Shown here in pieces: positions 20,576 to 31,952 of a stretch of 64,000 bases of DNA. A program made the translations under genes and the position numbers. The DNA lies in NCBI RefSeq assembly GCF_000010665.1, contig NC_012796.1, positions 2,633,501 to 2,697,500 of the forward strand, written 5' to 3'. How positions within the stretch are numbered: the first letter of the stretch is position 1; the number at the start of each line of letters is the position of its first letter. The notes under the pieces are model-generated. The model was given only the letters and a program-made list of their open reading frames with translations, made no database searches and had not been told where the DNA came from. Source of the DNA: Solidesulfovibrio magneticus RS-1. GTDB lineage: Bacteria > Desulfobacterota > Desulfovibrionia > Desulfovibrionales > Desulfovibrionaceae.

Positions 20576-22633
20576 CTAGCCCATTTCCAGCAGCCGCTGA
20601 CGCAGGGTCGCGGCCTGGTCGCGGAATTGGGCCGCTTTTTCGAATTCCAGGGCCTTGGCCGCCTCGCGCATCTCGCGCTCCACCTGCTTGAGTTTTCGTT
20701 CCATGGCTTTTTTCGACATGCCGCCGTAGGCCTCGGCTTCCTCATGTACGGCCGCACCGGCCCCAAGCCCCCCGCCGGCCGTGGCGTAGCCGCCGCCGGA
20801 AGCACTCCAGGACCCGGTTTTTGCGTCGCCCTTGGCGTACAGGGAGTCCAGCACGCTGTCCATGGCCTTGACCACGCTGCGGGGCGTCAATCCTGTCTCG
20901 CGGTTGGAGGCCTCCTGCTTCTCGCGGCGGCGGGCGGTCTCGTCCATGGCCGCGCTCATGGAGCGGGTCATGTTGTCGGCATAGAGGATGACCCGGCCGC
21001 CGACATTGCGGGCGGCCCGGCCAAAGGTCTGGATGAGCGAACGGGTGGAACGCAGGAAGCCTTCCTTGTCGGCGTCGAGGATGGCCACCAACGACACTTC
21101 CGGTATGTCCAGCCCCTCGCGCAACAGGTTGATGCCGACCAGCACGGCAAATTCGCCCTGGCGCAGGGCCTTGATGATGGCCACCCGCTCCAGGGTGTCG
21201 ATGTCGGAGTGGAGATAACGCGAGGTGACGCCCATGGAGTTAAAGTATTCGTTGAGCTCTTCGGCCATGCGCTTGGTCAGGGTGGTGACCAGCACCCGCT
21301 CGCCGGCCGCCATGCGCTTCCGGCATTCGGCCATGAGGTCGTCCATCTGGCCCTTGGTGGGCCGCACCTCCACTTCCGGGTCGAGCAAGCCCGTGGGGCG
21401 GATGATCTGCTCCACCACAACGCCCTCGGAGCGGGTCAGCTCCCAGTCGCCGGGCGTGGCCGAGACATAGACGGCCTGGCCTATGCGGCCCAGGAATTCC
21501 TCGAAATTAAGCGGCCGGTTGTCCAGGGCCGAGGGCAGGCGGAAACCGTAGTCAACGAGCGTCTGCTTGCGCGAACGGTCGCCGGCATACATGCCGCCGA
21601 TTTGCGGCACGGTGATGTGGGATTCGTCCACGAACAGGATGAAATCCTTGGGGAAGTAGTCGAGAAGCGTATAGGGCGGATCGCCGGCCTGCCGGCCGTC
21701 GAGGTGGCGCGAATAGTTTTCGATGCCGTTGCAGTAGCCCAGCTCCTCGATCATTTCGAGGTCCTGCATGGTGCGCATTTCCAGACGCTGGGCGGCGAGC
21801 AGATCGTTTCGCCCGCGCAGTTCGGTCAGGCGCAGGCGCAGTTCCTCGCGGATGTCGGACACGGCGCGGTTCAAGTTGGCGCGGTCGGAAACGTAGTGGC
21901 TGGCCGGGAAGATGATGGCCTTGTCCATGGTTCCGAGCACTTCGCCGGTGAGGGGATCGGTCTCCTGGATGGCTTCCAGCTCGTCGTCGAAAAATTCCAG
22001 GCGCAACGCCCGTTCCCGGGCATAGGCCGGGATGATCTCGATGACGTCGCCGCGCACCCGGAACACGCCACGGTGGAAATCGTAGTCGTTGCGCTCGTAC
22101 TGGATCTCCACCAGCCGGGCCAGCACCTTCTCCATGCCGATCTTTTCGCCCACGGACAGCGTCAACACCATGCGCTCGTAGTAGTCGCGCGACCCCAGGC
22201 CGTAGATGCAGGACACGGAGGCGACGATCAGCACGTCGCGGCGGGTCAGCAGCGAATGGGTGGCGGCGTGGCGCAGCTTGTCGATGTCGTCGTTTATCGA
22301 CGAGTCTTTCTCGATGTAGGTGTCCGTGCGCGGCAGATAGGCTTCGGGCTGGTAGTAGTCGTAGTAGCTGACGAAGTATTCCACGGCGTTGTGGGGAAAA
22401 AGCCCCTTGAATTCGCTGTAGAGCTGGGCGGCCAGGGTCTTGTTGGGGGCCATGACCAGGGCCGGGCGGTTGAGCTTGGCCACCACCTGGGCCATGGTGA
22501 AGGTCTTGCCCGTGCCGGTGGCCCCAAGCAGCGTCTGGCTCGGCACGCCCTGGTCGAGGTTGCGGGCCAGTTCGTCGATGGCTTGCGGCTGGTCGCCGCG
22601 CGGGAGGTATTCGGATTCAAGCTGGAAATGCAT
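20576..22633 (-). CDS. uvrB: excinuclease ABC subunit UvrB
   Basis: The damage-verification helicase of nucleotide excision repair, acting with UvrA and UvrC. 685 residues: Walker A GATGTGKT near 38, the [10 protein letters not shown] beta-hairpin motif, the DESH box, SATPGDWE, helicase motifs with [10 protein letters not shown], and a C-terminal UVR motif (about 640-680) that contacts UvrC. Full length. The ATG at 22633 starts exactly at the conserved FQLESEY sequence; an open extension to 23242 is antisense to the neighbouring gene. It heads the uvrB-channel-DUF3431-ligA operon. Confidence 0.97.
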   Translation of the reverse strand: MHFQLESEYLPRGDQPQAIDELARNLDQGVPSQTLLGATGTGKTFTMAQVVAKLNRPALVMAPNKTLAAQLYSEFKGLFPHNAVEYFVSYYDYYQPEAYLPRTDTYIEKDSSINDDIDKLRHAATHSLLTRRDVLIVASVSCIYGLGSRDYYERMVLTLSVGEKIGMEKVLARLVEIQYERNDYDFHRGVFRVRGDVIEIIPAYARERALRLEFFDDELEAIQETDPLTGEVLGTMDKAIIFPASHYVSDRANLNRAVSDIREELRLRLTELRGRNDLLAAQRLEMRTMQDLEMIEELGYCNGIENYSRHLDGRQAGDPPYTLLDYFPKDFILFVDESHITVPQIGGMYAGDRSRKQTLVDYGFRLPSALDNRPLNFEEFLGRIGQAVYVSATPGDWELTRSEGVVVEQIIRPTGLLDPEVEVRPTKGQMDDLMAECRKRMAAGERVLVTTLTKRMAEELNEYFNSMGVTSRYLHSDIDTLERVAIIKALRQGEFAVLVGINLLREGLDIPEVSLVAILDADKEGFLRSTRSLIQTFGRAARNVGGRVILYADNMTRSMSAAMDETARRREKQEASNRETGLTPRSVVKAMDSVLDSLYAKGDAKTGSWSASGGGYATAGGGLGAGAAVHEEAEAYGGMSKKAMERKLKQVEREMREAAKALEFEKAAQFRDQAATLRQRLLEMG

Positions 22634-22747
22634 GGCGTTTTCTTTTATATCCCCTGTCGACCCAATCCAAGCGAAAACCCTCGCGGCGTCCGGGTCGGCG
22701 GCCGTCCGCCGGTCCGGGGACAGCCCATCCCTGCAAGGAGACGCCTC

Positions 22748-23233
22748 ATGGAAATCGATGTCGTTCCGGCGGACTTCCATCTGCCCGTGGACCGGGCCTG
22801 GACCGTGTCCATTGTCATCAAAACCTTCAAGGGCCGCAAGGACGTCACCGTCCATCTGTTCCGCCCGGAGTGGGACGCGGAAGAGGTCGAAATTTACGAC
22901 TGGGACGTGCTGCTCGGCGATCCGGTCGATCCCGACCTGCCCGTCAGCTTCGAGAGCAGCCGCCGGGTGCTCCTCGAAGCCTTCACCGAGGAAGAGCGCG
23001 ACGCGCTCATCGAGTATATCAAGACCCGCTACCAGGACAAGGTGTCGGAGGTGCATGGCTGCGCGCTGAACATCCCCATCCCCCTGGGCCTGGTCGCCCT
23101 GTCCGAGCTGGCCGAAGGCAAGGATATCGGATTCATCCACTTCGACAAAATCCCCAATTATTCGCTGCCCTTCCCCGTGCGCGGCTTCTACGACCTGAGC
23201 CAGCACAAGCCCATCATCGAAGGCTTGGACTAG
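22748..23233 (+). CDS. conserved hypothetical protein
   Basis: I do not recognise this 161-residue acidic protein. The N-terminal half has alternating hydrophobic strands ([18 protein letters not shown]) and a [18 protein letters not shown] stretch. A charged helix follows ([15 protein letters not shown]). The C-terminal part ends in [20 protein letters not shown]. There is one Cys, no signal peptide and no membrane helix. CAAGGAGA lies six bases before the ATG at 22748. It is divergent from uvrB and followed by a strong intrinsic terminator, so it is probably a single-gene unit. Confidence 0.75.
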   Translation: MEIDVVPADFHLPVDRAWTVSIVIKTFKGRKDVTVHLFRPEWDAEEVEIYDWDVLLGDPVDPDLPVSFESSRRVLLEAFTEEERDALIEYIKTRYQDKVSEVHGCALNIPIPLGLVALSELAEGKDIGFIHFDKIPNYSLPFPVRGFYDLSQHKPIIEGLD

Positions 23234-23268
23234 TTCTTTCAACGGTTTCGACTTCCTGAAGTCGTTTC

Positions 23269-23294
23269 AAGGGGCCGCCCGGGCGGCCCCTTTT
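23269..23294 (+). terminator. intrinsic terminator
   Basis: A perfect palindrome GGGGCCGCCC/GGGCGGCCCC (23271-23290) is flanked by AA and TTTT. It lies 36 bases after the upstream stop and just before the LOG-family gene. A second small hairpin (23249-23264) precedes it. Confidence 0.75.
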
Positions 23295-23308
23295 CCTGGA
23301 GTTGTTCG

Positions 23309-23893
23309 ATGCAAAGCGTGTGTGTTTTTTGCGGTTCGTCGTCCGGGGCCGACCCCATCTATGTCGATGTCGCCGACCGTCTGGGCAAGCTGCTGGCGGC
23401 CGAGGGCATCACCCTGGTCTACGGCGGAGCCTGCGTGGGGCTTATGGGCGCGGTGGCCGACGCGACCCTGGCCGCCGGCGGCAAGGCCATCGGCGTGCTG
23501 CCGGATTTCCTGCGTCGCAAGGAGCTGGCCCATCCGCGCCTGACCGAACTGTTCGTGGTGTCGTCCATGCACGAGCGCAAGGCGCGCATGGCCGAGCTGG
23601 CCGACGGCTTCATCGCCCTGCCCGGCGGCATGGGCACCCTGGAAGAGTTCTGCGAAATCATCACCTGGGCCCAGCTCGGGCTGCACCAAAAGCCGTGCTG
23701 TCTGCTCAACGTCCAGGAATACTACGAGCCGCTGCTGCGCTTCGTCGACCGCATGGCCGGCGAAGGATTCCTCAAGGAGCAGCAAAAAGGGCTGGTGCTC
23801 TCAGCCCCCACGCCCGAAGAAGCGCTAGCCGCCATGCGGGGGTTCGAGCCGGTGATCGTGCCCAAGTGGGTGGATCGGAAGGAGCGGGCGTAG
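23309..23893 (+). CDS. LOG-family nucleoside 5'-monophosphate phosphoribohydrolase
   Basis: A 194-residue Rossmann-like protein of the TIGR00730/LOG family. The N-terminus VCVFCGSSSGADP and the PGGMGTLEEFCEIITWAQLG signature (about 109-128) with its catalytic Glu/Arg are present. Family members hydrolyse nucleoside monophosphates to free base and ribose 5-phosphate, and in plants they activate cytokinins. In bacteria they probably serve nucleotide salvage. Length and motifs are typical. It follows a terminator and precedes hicAB, so it is likely monocistronic. Confidence 0.92.
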   Translation: MQSVCVFCGSSSGADPIYVDVADRLGKLLAAEGITLVYGGACVGLMGAVADATLAAGGKAIGVLPDFLRRKELAHPRLTELFVVSSMHERKARMAELADGFIALPGGMGTLEEFCEIITWAQLGLHQKPCCLLNVQEYYEPLLRFVDRMAGEGFLKEQQKGLVLSAPTPEEALAAMRGFEPVIVPKWVDRKERA

Positions 23894-23923
23894 GGATTCA
23901 CCCCTTGCCTTGACAGCAAAAAA

Positions 23924-23932
23924 TGCTATCAT
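23924..23932 (+). promoter_or_regulatory. extended -10 promoter of hicAB
   Basis: TGC followed by TATCAT at 23927-23932 matches an extended -10 element. The expected start of transcription falls on or beside the GTG at 23939, which would make the hicA message leaderless. A TTGACA at 23910-23915 pairs instead with TAGAAT at 23932-23937 (16-base spacer) as an alternative. Confidence 0.4.
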
Positions 23933-23938
23933 AGAATC

Positions 23939-24247
23939 GTGAACAGCGCGCAGACGGAAATCCTTCGAGCCATCTTCGCCAAGCCGACGGCGAAGAACAT
24001 TCCTTTTGCATCGATAGTCTCTCTGCTGCTGGCGCTGGGTTGTGACATGATCGAAGGGGCCGGTTCCCGGGTGCGTTTTGTCAAAGGCAACGCCGTACTT
24101 CTGTTTCATCGTCCGCATCCTGCCAAGGAAGCCAAGCCGTATCAGGTCAAGGACGCCCGCAATTTCCTCGTGGCTCTGGGCATCAGCCCAGACAAGGAGC
24201 CAAAATATGAACCCCATGACCTACAAGGGCTACGCCGCTCGCATTGA
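23939..24247 (+). CDS. hicA: HicA-family mRNA interferase toxin
   Basis: A 102-residue HicA/YcfA-like protein, slightly longer than classic HicA. The core LRAIFAKP...IPFASIVSLLLALGC, GSRVRF and FHRPHPxKEAKPYQVKDARNFLVALGI matches the HicA variant that begins with a 'xxLxAIFxxP' helix. Such toxins are double-stranded-RNA-binding-fold RNases that cleave translated mRNAs. The start is GTG at 23939 with no Shine-Dalgarno sequence; later starts would remove the conserved first helix. The gene overlaps hicB by 41 bases, the usual toxin-then-antitoxin order. Confidence 0.9.
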   Translation: MNSAQTEILRAIFAKPTAKNIPFASIVSLLLALGCDMIEGAGSRVRFVKGNAVLLFHRPHPAKEAKPYQVKDARNFLVALGISPDKEPKYEPHDLQGLRRSH

Positions 24248-24542
24248 ATACAGCGACGAGGACGACTGCTTTGTCGGGCACATCGCCGGCATCAGCGACA
24301 TCGTCGGCTTTCACGGCGAAACCGTGCAGCAGATGCGCGACGCCTTCCGCGAAGCCGTGGACGACTATCTTGTGACCTGCGCCAAGGCCGGACTTGAGCC
24401 GAAAAAGCCCTACTCCGGCAAGATCATGCTGCGAGTCTCGCCGGAGTTGCACGCCAAAGCGGCCATGATCGCCGCCGCCCAAGGCAAAAGCCTCAACGCC
24501 CTGGCCAGCGAGGCTCTTGAGCAGATTGCCTCTGGTTTATAA
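24207..24542 (+). CDS. hicB: HicB-family antitoxin
   Basis: The 111-residue partner of HicA. Residues 1-65 form the degenerate RNase H-like HicB fold (YKGYAARIEYSDEDDCFVG at the start, then VGFHGETVQQMRDAFREAVDDY). Residues about 72-108 form a ribbon-helix-helix DNA-binding tail (GKIMLRVSPELHAKA...GKSLNALASEALEQ), so it probably represses its own operon. Its reading frame begins inside hicA (41-base overlap), which couples their translation. Neutralises the toxin by direct binding in known systems. Confidence 0.92.
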   Translation: MNPMTYKGYAARIEYSDEDDCFVGHIAGISDIVGFHGETVQQMRDAFREAVDDYLVTCAKAGLEPKKPYSGKIMLRVSPELHAKAAMIAAAQGKSLNALASEALEQIASGL

Positions 24543-24636
24543 TAACACAACGTTGCCTTATGCTGCGGGAAGCGGATATTGTCATCCGTGCGGGCGCGCC
24601 ATCAATGGCCGCAACGCGCACAGGATGGGAATAATC

Positions 24637-24828
24637 ATGGCAGACGCATCAAGACCGCAGCCGGTCAAGCCAGTCCGCTCCACACGCCAGGACTTCGACG
24701 GTCCGGGCGATTTCGCCAGCACCGAAGAGGCCTTGGCCTACTACAAGGCCGAATATGCGCGGTTAAAGGCGATTATTGCTTTGCAGAAGGGGAAGATTCG
24801 GAAGTTGGTTGGGGAGACGCACACCTAG
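24637..24828 (+). CDS. small hypothetical protein
   Basis: 63 codons from the ATG at 24637, with AGGATGGGA just upstream. The N-terminal half is Pro/Arg/Asp-rich and the C-terminal half (about 28-63) is a helix containing STEEALAYYKAEYARLKAIIALQKGKI. No family is recognised. It lies 94 bases after hicB on the same strand and may belong to that unit. Its 3' end overlaps the convergent aat gene by 56 bases. Confidence 0.55.
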   Translation: MADASRPQPVKPVRSTRQDFDGPGDFASTEEALAYYKAEYARLKAIIALQKGKIRKLVGETHT

Positions 24829-25516
24829 TCGTCCTAGGCAACACCCACTTCCCCACCATCCCCTCCTCTTCCCGCGCGGCTTCCAGCCGCCGCAAGAACT
24901 CATTTCTCCGCACTTGCACCGCGCCGAAGCGCAGCAAGTGCCCTGTCGCCTGCTGGCAGTCGATGAAGCGGAATTCGTGGCGGTCCAGGAAACGGCAGAG
25001 CGTCACGAAGGCCACTTTCGAGGCGTCGGTTGCGCGGTGGAACATGGATTCGCCGAAAAAGGCCTTGCCGATGGCCACGCCGTAAGCCCCGCCCACGAGT
25101 TCGCCGTTTTGCCAGGCTTCCACGCTGTGGGCGTGGCCGGCGGCGTGGAGGCGTTCGTAGCCTTCGATCATGTCCGGCACGATCCAGGTGCCGTTGTCGG
25201 CGTCGCGGGGGACGGCGGCGCAGCCGCGAATGACGCCGGCGAAATCCGTGTCCAGGGTGACGGTGAACTTGCCCGAGCGGATGGTGCGTTCCAGGCGCTT
25301 GGACACCCGCACATGGCCGGGCACGAGGATGGGGCGCGGGTCCGGCGACCACCACAGGATGGGGCTTTCGTCGTCGTACCACGGGAAGATGCCGCGCCGG
25401 TAGGCGGCCAGCAGCCGCGCCACGCTCAGGTCGCCGCCGACGGCCAAAAGCCCGCCCGGTTCGGCCAAGTGGGGGCTGGGGAACACCGGTTCGTCGATGA
25501 GGGCAAAAACAGGCAT
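24773..25516 (-). CDS. aat: leucyl/phenylalanyl-tRNA-protein transferase
   Basis: Aat adds Leu or Phe from aminoacyl-tRNA to proteins that start with Lys or Arg, creating N-degrons that ClpS delivers to ClpAP. The 247 residues contain FPSPHLAEPGGLLAVGGDLS, YRRGIFPWYDDESPILWWSPDPR, the SVEAWQNGELVGGAYGVAIGKAFFGESMF core and FIDCQQxTxHLxxFGA. The ATG at 25516 gives the standard length. Its position just downstream of clpS-clpA on the same strand, although separated by a terminator, fits a shared N-end-rule role. The last 56 bases overlap the convergent 63-codon gene. Confidence 0.95.
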   Translation of the reverse strand: MPVFALIDEPVFPSPHLAEPGGLLAVGGDLSVARLLAAYRRGIFPWYDDESPILWWSPDPRPILVPGHVRVSKRLERTIRSGKFTVTLDTDFAGVIRGCAAVPRDADNGTWIVPDMIEGYERLHAAGHAHSVEAWQNGELVGGAYGVAIGKAFFGESMFHRATDASKVAFVTLCRFLDRHEFRFIDCQQATGHLLRFGAVQVRRNEFLRRLEAAREEEGMVGKWVLPRTTRCASPQPTSESSPSAKQ

Positions 25517-25596
25517 GGGTTTCCATATGCCGCAACCCGGACCGGGGCAAGACCGGGCGGCTTCCCGCGTCACACCGAACACTCCCCTTTCCGCCA

Positions 25597-25629
25597 TAAA
25601 AAACCGGGACCGCCCATGGACGGTCCCGG
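25597..25629 (-). terminator. intrinsic terminator for the clpS-clpA transcript
   Basis: CCGGGACCG (25604-25612) and CGGTCCCGG (25621-25629) form a nine-base stem with an eight-base loop. Read leftward it is followed by a run of T residues (A run at 25598-25603 on the given strand). It separates clpA from aat. Confidence 0.75.
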
Positions 25630-25702
25630 CATCAGCTTTCTTCCATCAAGCTTCGTCTTTCCAACGAAGCCGCATCACTTCTCGCCCCCTCCCCTCTAAC
25701 CT

Positions 25703-25744
25703 TTCGGGGGGTCCGGGGGCCTCAGGCCCCCGGCCGCCGGAGGC
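25703..25744 (-). repeat. REP-like palindromic element, copy 2
   Basis: On the minus strand it begins with the same GCCTCCGGCGGCC core (25732-25744), then a palindrome GGGGGCC...GGCCCCC (stem at 25713-25721 with 25725-25733) and GGACCCCC. It differs from copy 1 in the palindrome bases while keeping the pairing, which indicates a structured repeat family. Confidence 0.65.
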
Positions 25745-25809
25745 ATCCTACTCTTCTCTCTTCCCTCTTCAACTCTTCACCTCTTCACTTCTCTTCCCAA
25801 CTCTCTCCC
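25745..25809. repeat. polypyrimidine/polypurine tract
   Basis: About 65 bases of almost uninterrupted C/T on the plus strand, directly after the clpA stop. It contains imperfect tandem copies of CTCTTCA. On the clpA message it is a purine-rich 3' stretch. No gene is present. Confidence 0.6.
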
Positions 25810-28098
<2,289 letters not shown>

Positions 28099-28413
28099 TC
28101 AGACCTCTTCCATGCTGCAACGCAGGGGGTAGCCGTTCTCCTTGGCCAGCCGGTGGACCAGGGAGACCTTGAGTTCGGCCACCTCGGCCGTATAGATGCC
28201 GCACACCCCTACGCCTGTGTTGTGGACATTGAGCATGATCTGCGTGGCTTCGTTTTCGTTCTTGCGAAACACGCTGACGAGCACCAGCACCACGAATTCC
28301 ATGGTGGTGTAATCGTCGTTGTGCAGCATGACTTTAAACTGTCTGGGTTCGCGGACCTCGTCCTCGACGCTGAGGCCAACGCCGGACTGTTCGTCTTCCA
28401 TGGGATGGCTCAT
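28099..28413 (-). CDS. clpS: ClpS adaptor protein
   Basis: The 104-residue N-recognin that hands N-degron substrates to ClpAP. It has a flexible acidic N-terminal extension (1-30) and then the ClpS core with FKVMLHNDDYTTMEFVV, including the substrate-pocket N-D-D-Y-T-T-M-E-F residues, and the helix VHRLAKENGYPLRCSMEE. The start at 28413 gives the typical length; the in-frame extension to 28518 is Arg-rich and unlike the family. Overlap-free junction with clpA means the two are coexpressed. Confidence 0.95.
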   Translation of the reverse strand: MSHPMEDEQSGVGLSVEDEVREPRQFKVMLHNDDYTTMEFVVLVLVSVFRKNENEATQIMLNVHNTGVGVCGIYTAEVAELKVSLVHRLAKENGYPLRCSMEEV

Positions 28414-28617
28414 GAGCTTGCCGATACCTCTTCCAAGTGGTTGGACCGTCGGGAACACTTCCCCGAATTTCCCACCTCGGCGATAGATAAGTCGCCAACG
28501 GCGGCTGTCGAGGGGCACGGAACCGGGCGATTGCCGGCCCTTTGTCCATGATAGAATCTAGGGGAAAACGCGGCCACTGACAACCGCGTTGACATCAAAC
28601 TGAAATCGTTGGGGCTT

Positions 28618-29220
28618 TTAGGGAGCGGCAGCGAGTTCGGCCAGCAGGCGGCGGCGGGCGTCGGGGGCGAAGACAAAACTCGTTTCCGGCGGCAGATTGC
28701 GGCGGCGACGGTATTGCTGGTGGAGTTCGTGATAGGTTTCGGTGAGCGCCTGCTCCATGGACAGCCCCAGCCGTCCGGCCAGGGGGCCGATGGCCTCGGC
28801 CGGGCCTTCGATCTCCAGGTAAAGGCCAAAGGGCAGCTCGTCGAGGCACACGAGGCAGGCCCCGGCCTGCCAGGTTTCGCGGACCTTTTCGTAGCGCAGA
28901 AACGGCAGGTAGCCCAGGACGCCGAAAGCGGCTTCCAGGGCGGCCGGATCGGCCACCTCGGTCTCGATCTCCCGGCGCACCTTGAGTCCGGGCCGGCCCG
29001 GAGCCTCGACGGGCGTCTTGACGGTGACCTTGCAGGCGGCGTCGCGGCGAAGGCGCAGCAGCACGTCGCGGGCGCGCAGGGAGCCGGCCGCGTCGTCCAG
29101 GACCACGTTCTCCTCAAAGCGGCGCGAAAGCAGCAGGCCACCGGCGGCGGCCAGGGCCGCACGCACGGGTTCAAAGGATTTGACGGCGAACTTGGTTTCG
29201 ATCTCGTCGCCCATGGACAT
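28618..29220 (-). CDS. CYTH-domain protein (class IV adenylate cyclase/triphosphatase-like)
   Basis: A 200-residue CYTH-superfamily protein. The signature ExExK is at residues 6-10 (EIETK). The basic/acidic strands that line the triphosphate tunnel follow (RLRRD, KVTVKTP, REIETEV, RYEKVRETW, YLEIEG). CyaB-type relatives make cAMP and others hydrolyse thiamine triphosphate or polyphosphate; the sequence alone does not decide. The ATG at 29220 has AAGGAAGG nine bases upstream. It is the last gene after cheB on the same strand, so cotranscription with the chemotaxis operon is possible. Confidence 0.85.
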   Translation of the reverse strand: MSMGDEIETKFAVKSFEPVRAALAAAGGLLLSRRFEENVVLDDAAGSLRARDVLLRLRRDAACKVTVKTPVEAPGRPGLKVRREIETEVADPAALEAAFGVLGYLPFLRYEKVRETWQAGACLVCLDELPFGLYLEIEGPAEAIGPLAGRLGLSMEQALTETYHELHQQYRRRRNLPPETSFVFAPDARRRLLAELAAAP

Positions 29221-29335
29221 ACAGCGACCTTCCTTACGGCGCTCTACAGAGCGGCTCTTCTCGGACGCGCGGCACAGCCCGAACGACAAGTTCGGGGCTG
29301 GGCCGGGCGTCGGCAAACGGCTTGCGGACCGGCTC

Positions 29336-30409
29336 CTAATGGGAGCAGTAGCGCACTACTTCGAAGGCTATCGCGCCAAGGGGCATGATCTTGTCCGCGC
29401 CGCCGAGCTTGATGGCTTCCTGGGGCATGCCGAAGACCACGCAGGTGGCTTCGTCCTGGGCGATGGTGTAGGCCCCGGTTTCGTGCATCTCGAGCATGCC
29501 GGCCGCGCCGTCGTCGCCCATGCCGGTCATGATGACGCCCACGGCGTTTTTTCCGGCGTAGCGGGCGGCGGAGCGGAACAGCACGTCCACGCTGGGCCGG
29601 TGGCGGCGCACCAGCGGGCCGTCCTTGACCTCGACATAGTAGCGCGCGCCGCTGCGCTTAAGCAGCATATGGCGATTGCCCGGGGCGATAAGCGCCTGGC
29701 CGCGCAGGATGGTGTCGCCATCGGCAGCTTCCTTGACGGTGATACGGCAGATGCCATCCAGGCGCTTGGCAAAGGCGGCGGTGAACTGTTCGGGCATGTG
29801 CTGGACGATGACGATGCCCGGGCAGTCCTGGGGCATGGCTTCGAGAAATTCGCGCAGGGCCTCGGTGCCGCCGGTGGACGCGCCCACGGCCACCACCCGT
29901 TCGGTGGTCTGGAACATGGCCTTGCCGGTGGGTCCGGGCAGCACGGCGTCGGCGGACAGCTTGGGCGTGACCTTCATGGGGCCGGCCGGGGCCATCTTCT
30001 TGATCTTGGCCCGGGCAGCGGCCTTGACCGCGTCGATGACCCGGATGCGCGACTCCTCCAGAAACTGCCGGGTGCCGAGCTTGGGCTTGAGGATGATGTC
30101 AACAGCCCCGTATTCCATGGCCCGAAGCGTGGTTTCCGAGCCGGATTCGGTGAGCGTGGAACAGATGACCACCGGAATCGGGTGCTGGGTCATGATTTTT
30201 CGCAGGAAGGTCAGCCCATCCATGCGCGGCATTTCGATGTCCAACGTGATGACGTCCGGGGCTTGCGTCTCCATGCGTTTGACCGCGGCATAGGGATCGC
30301 TGGCCGAGCCGATGACCTCGATGTCGGGGTCCGAAGCCAGGATATCGGTCAGGGTCTGGCGCACCAGGGCGGAATCGTCCACCACCAGGACCTTGATGGT
30401 CTTGCTCAC
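29336..30409 (-). CDS. cheB: chemotaxis response regulator protein-glutamate methylesterase CheB
   Basis: Removes methyl groups from chemoreceptors when phosphorylated by CheA. The 357 residues have a receiver domain (1-120; D11/D12 and phosphoacceptor D57), a linker near 125-165 and a C-terminal esterase with the triad Ser in [10 protein letters not shown] (about 180), His in VQHMPEQF (about 207) and Asp in [10 protein letters not shown] (about 303). The start is GTG at 30409, 28 bases after cheR. Intact and of normal length. Confidence 0.97.
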   Translation of the reverse strand: MSKTIKVLVVDDSALVRQTLTDILASDPDIEVIGSASDPYAAVKRMETQAPDVITLDIEMPRMDGLTFLRKIMTQHPIPVVICSTLTESGSETTLRAMEYGAVDIILKPKLGTRQFLEESRIRVIDAVKAAARAKIKKMAPAGPMKVTPKLSADAVLPGPTGKAMFQTTERVVAVGASTGGTEALREFLEAMPQDCPGIVIVQHMPEQFTAAFAKRLDGICRITVKEAADGDTILRGQALIAPGNRHMLLKRSGARYYVEVKDGPLVRRHRPSVDVLFRSAARYAGKNAVGVIMTGMGDDGAAGMLEMHETGAYTIAQDEATCVVFGMPQEAIKLGGADKIMPLGAIAFEVVRYCSH

Positions 30410-30437
30410 AAAAACCTCGTATTCCTATCGGGTAACC

Positions 30438-31298
30438 TTATATCTTCCTGTATACCGTAGGAGCGTGCTGGCGCAAGGGCAAGTCCATGCCAGTGAGGCT
30501 CTCGGAATGGCCAATGAACAAAAAGCCGCCGGGCAGCAATTGGGTGCAGAACTTCTGGAGTAGGCGCTCCTGGGTGGCCCGGTCGAAATAGATCATGACG
30601 TTGCGGCAAAAGATCGTGTCGAGGGGTTCGGGGAAGGCAAAGGCGTCCATGAAATTGAGCCGTCGGTAATCCACGATGCGCCGCACTTCCGGGGCGATCC
30701 GCACCAACCGCTTCGCTTTGTCCTTGCTGCGCAGGAAATACCGGCGTTTGAGATCCATGGACATCTTGGCCAGGCGCTCCTCGGGGTAGATGCCGCTTTG
30801 GGCCATTGCCAGCACCCGGGTGGAAATGTCCGTGGCCATGACGTTGAAGCGGAAGCCGGCAAAGCGGCTGGCGAATTCCGACAGCACAATGCACAGGGTA
30901 TAGGGTTCCTCGCCGGTGGAGCAGCCGGCGCTCCACAGTCGAAACGGCCGCCCAGTGCCGTGCTGGCTGCGCCACAGGGGCAGGGTCTGCTCGGTCATGA
31001 TCTCGAAATGGCGGGGTTCGCGGAAAAATTCCGTGGTGTTGGTGGTGATGACGTCGATGAGGTGGACAAGTTCCTCGTCGAGGCCTTCTGCGCTGAAGAG
31101 AAATTCGAAGTAGTCGCGGTAGCCGGTCTTGCCGAGCATACGCAACCGTTTTTGCAGCCGGGCCTCCACCATCACTTTCTTGGACAAGGGCAGCTTGATG
31201 CCGACTTCGGTGTGGATGAAGTCGCTTAAGCGCTTGAACTCCTTGTCGGTCATGGCAACCAGGCCGGAGGCGCGTCCGGGTGCGACATCCGAAACCAT
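30438..31298 (-). CDS. cheR: chemotaxis protein methyltransferase CheR
   Basis: Methylates receptor glutamates using S-adenosylmethionine. 286 residues: an N-terminal helical CheR_N domain (about 16-75), then the SAM-binding fold with NTTEFFREPRHF, LWSAGCSTGEEPYTL (about 120-134), and ATDIS. It lacks the C-terminal TPR of some relatives and no pentapeptide-tether reader is evident. It begins five bases after cheW and is followed 28 bases later by cheB in the same operon. Confidence 0.97.
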   Translation of the reverse strand: MVSDVAPGRASGLVAMTDKEFKRLSDFIHTEVGIKLPLSKKVMVEARLQKRLRMLGKTGYRDYFEFLFSAEGLDEELVHLIDVITTNTTEFFREPRHFEIMTEQTLPLWRSQHGTGRPFRLWSAGCSTGEEPYTLCIVLSEFASRFAGFRFNVMATDISTRVLAMAQSGIYPEERLAKMSMDLKRRYFLRSKDKAKRLVRIAPEVRRIVDYRRLNFMDAFAFPEPLDTIFCRNVMIYFDRATQERLLQKFCTQLLPGGFLFIGHSESLTGMDLPLRQHAPTVYRKI

Positions 31299-31303
31299 GG
31301 AAA

Positions 31304-31816
31304 TCAGGCCTCCCTGGCCTCGGCTCCGGCCTCGCCCAGGGCCTGGGCCAGTCCGGCCAGCTCCATGGAGCTGAAGACCTTGTTGATGTCGAGGATGATG
31401 ATGAACTGTTCGCCGGACTTGCCCATGCCCCGGATGTAGTCGGCCCGGATGGGCGTGCCCATGCGGGGCGGCGGCTCGATCTGGGAGGACTCCATCTCGT
31501 AGACCTCCTGGACGGAATCAGCCAAGGCTCCAAGCACCGTGGGCTCGCCTTCGATATCCACCTCGACGATGATGATGCAGGTGTTGACCGTGCGTGCCGT
31601 GCTGCCCATGCCGAACTTCTGTTTGAGGTCCACCACCGGCACGGCTCGTCCGCGCAGGTTGATGACGCCGCGTATGGCTTCCGGGGTGCGAGGCACCCGG
31701 GTGATGTTGACCAGTTCGAGCACTTCGCGCACCGAGGCGATGTCCAGGGCGAACAGTTCCCGTTCCAGGGTGAAGGTGAGATACTGGTTGTCGTTGCTGC
31801 TGACGGCCTCGGCCAT
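31304..31816 (-). CDS. cheW: chemotaxis adaptor CheW
   Basis: A 170-residue CheW that links receptors to CheA. The SH3-like fold is evident from QYLTFTLERELFALDIASVREVLE (described by segment 11-34), the GVINLRGRAVPVVDL core (about 49-63) and VDSVQEV-like strands. The C-terminus adds a short Ala/Gly/Glu-rich tail of about 20 residues. The ATG at 31816 was chosen because the family start is reached within ten residues; the open frame to 32212 is antisense-free but enters cheA. Position between cheA and cheR is classic. Confidence 0.95.
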   Translation of the reverse strand: MAEAVSSNDNQYLTFTLERELFALDIASVREVLELVNITRVPRTPEAIRGVINLRGRAVPVVDLKQKFGMGSTARTVNTCIIIVEVDIEGEPTVLGALADSVQEVYEMESSQIEPPPRMGTPIRADYIRGMGKSGEQFIIILDINKVFSSMELAGLAQALGEAGAEAREA

Positions 31817-31952
31817 GTCGTCCTCCCGCTCTCGCGGCGTTGTTGCCTGTCCGCCGACGCACGGGGCAGGCCCGCTTGCGGCGTTGGTGAAAGAGATCGT
31901 CCCGGGCCGGCCGGGACATGGCGGGGCGCCTGCTTGGGAGCAATTCCAGGGG

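Noticed and set aside
19601-22747. Very long plus-strand open frame opposite uvrB and the K+ channel
   Set aside because: It is the mirror of two well-supported minus-strand genes and encodes low-complexity His/Gly/Gln-rich sequence. Only its last 162 codons (from 22748) are a real gene.
24500-24640. Upstream extension of the 63-codon gene to 24517
   Set aside because: The extension overlaps hicB and the good ribosome site stands before 24637.
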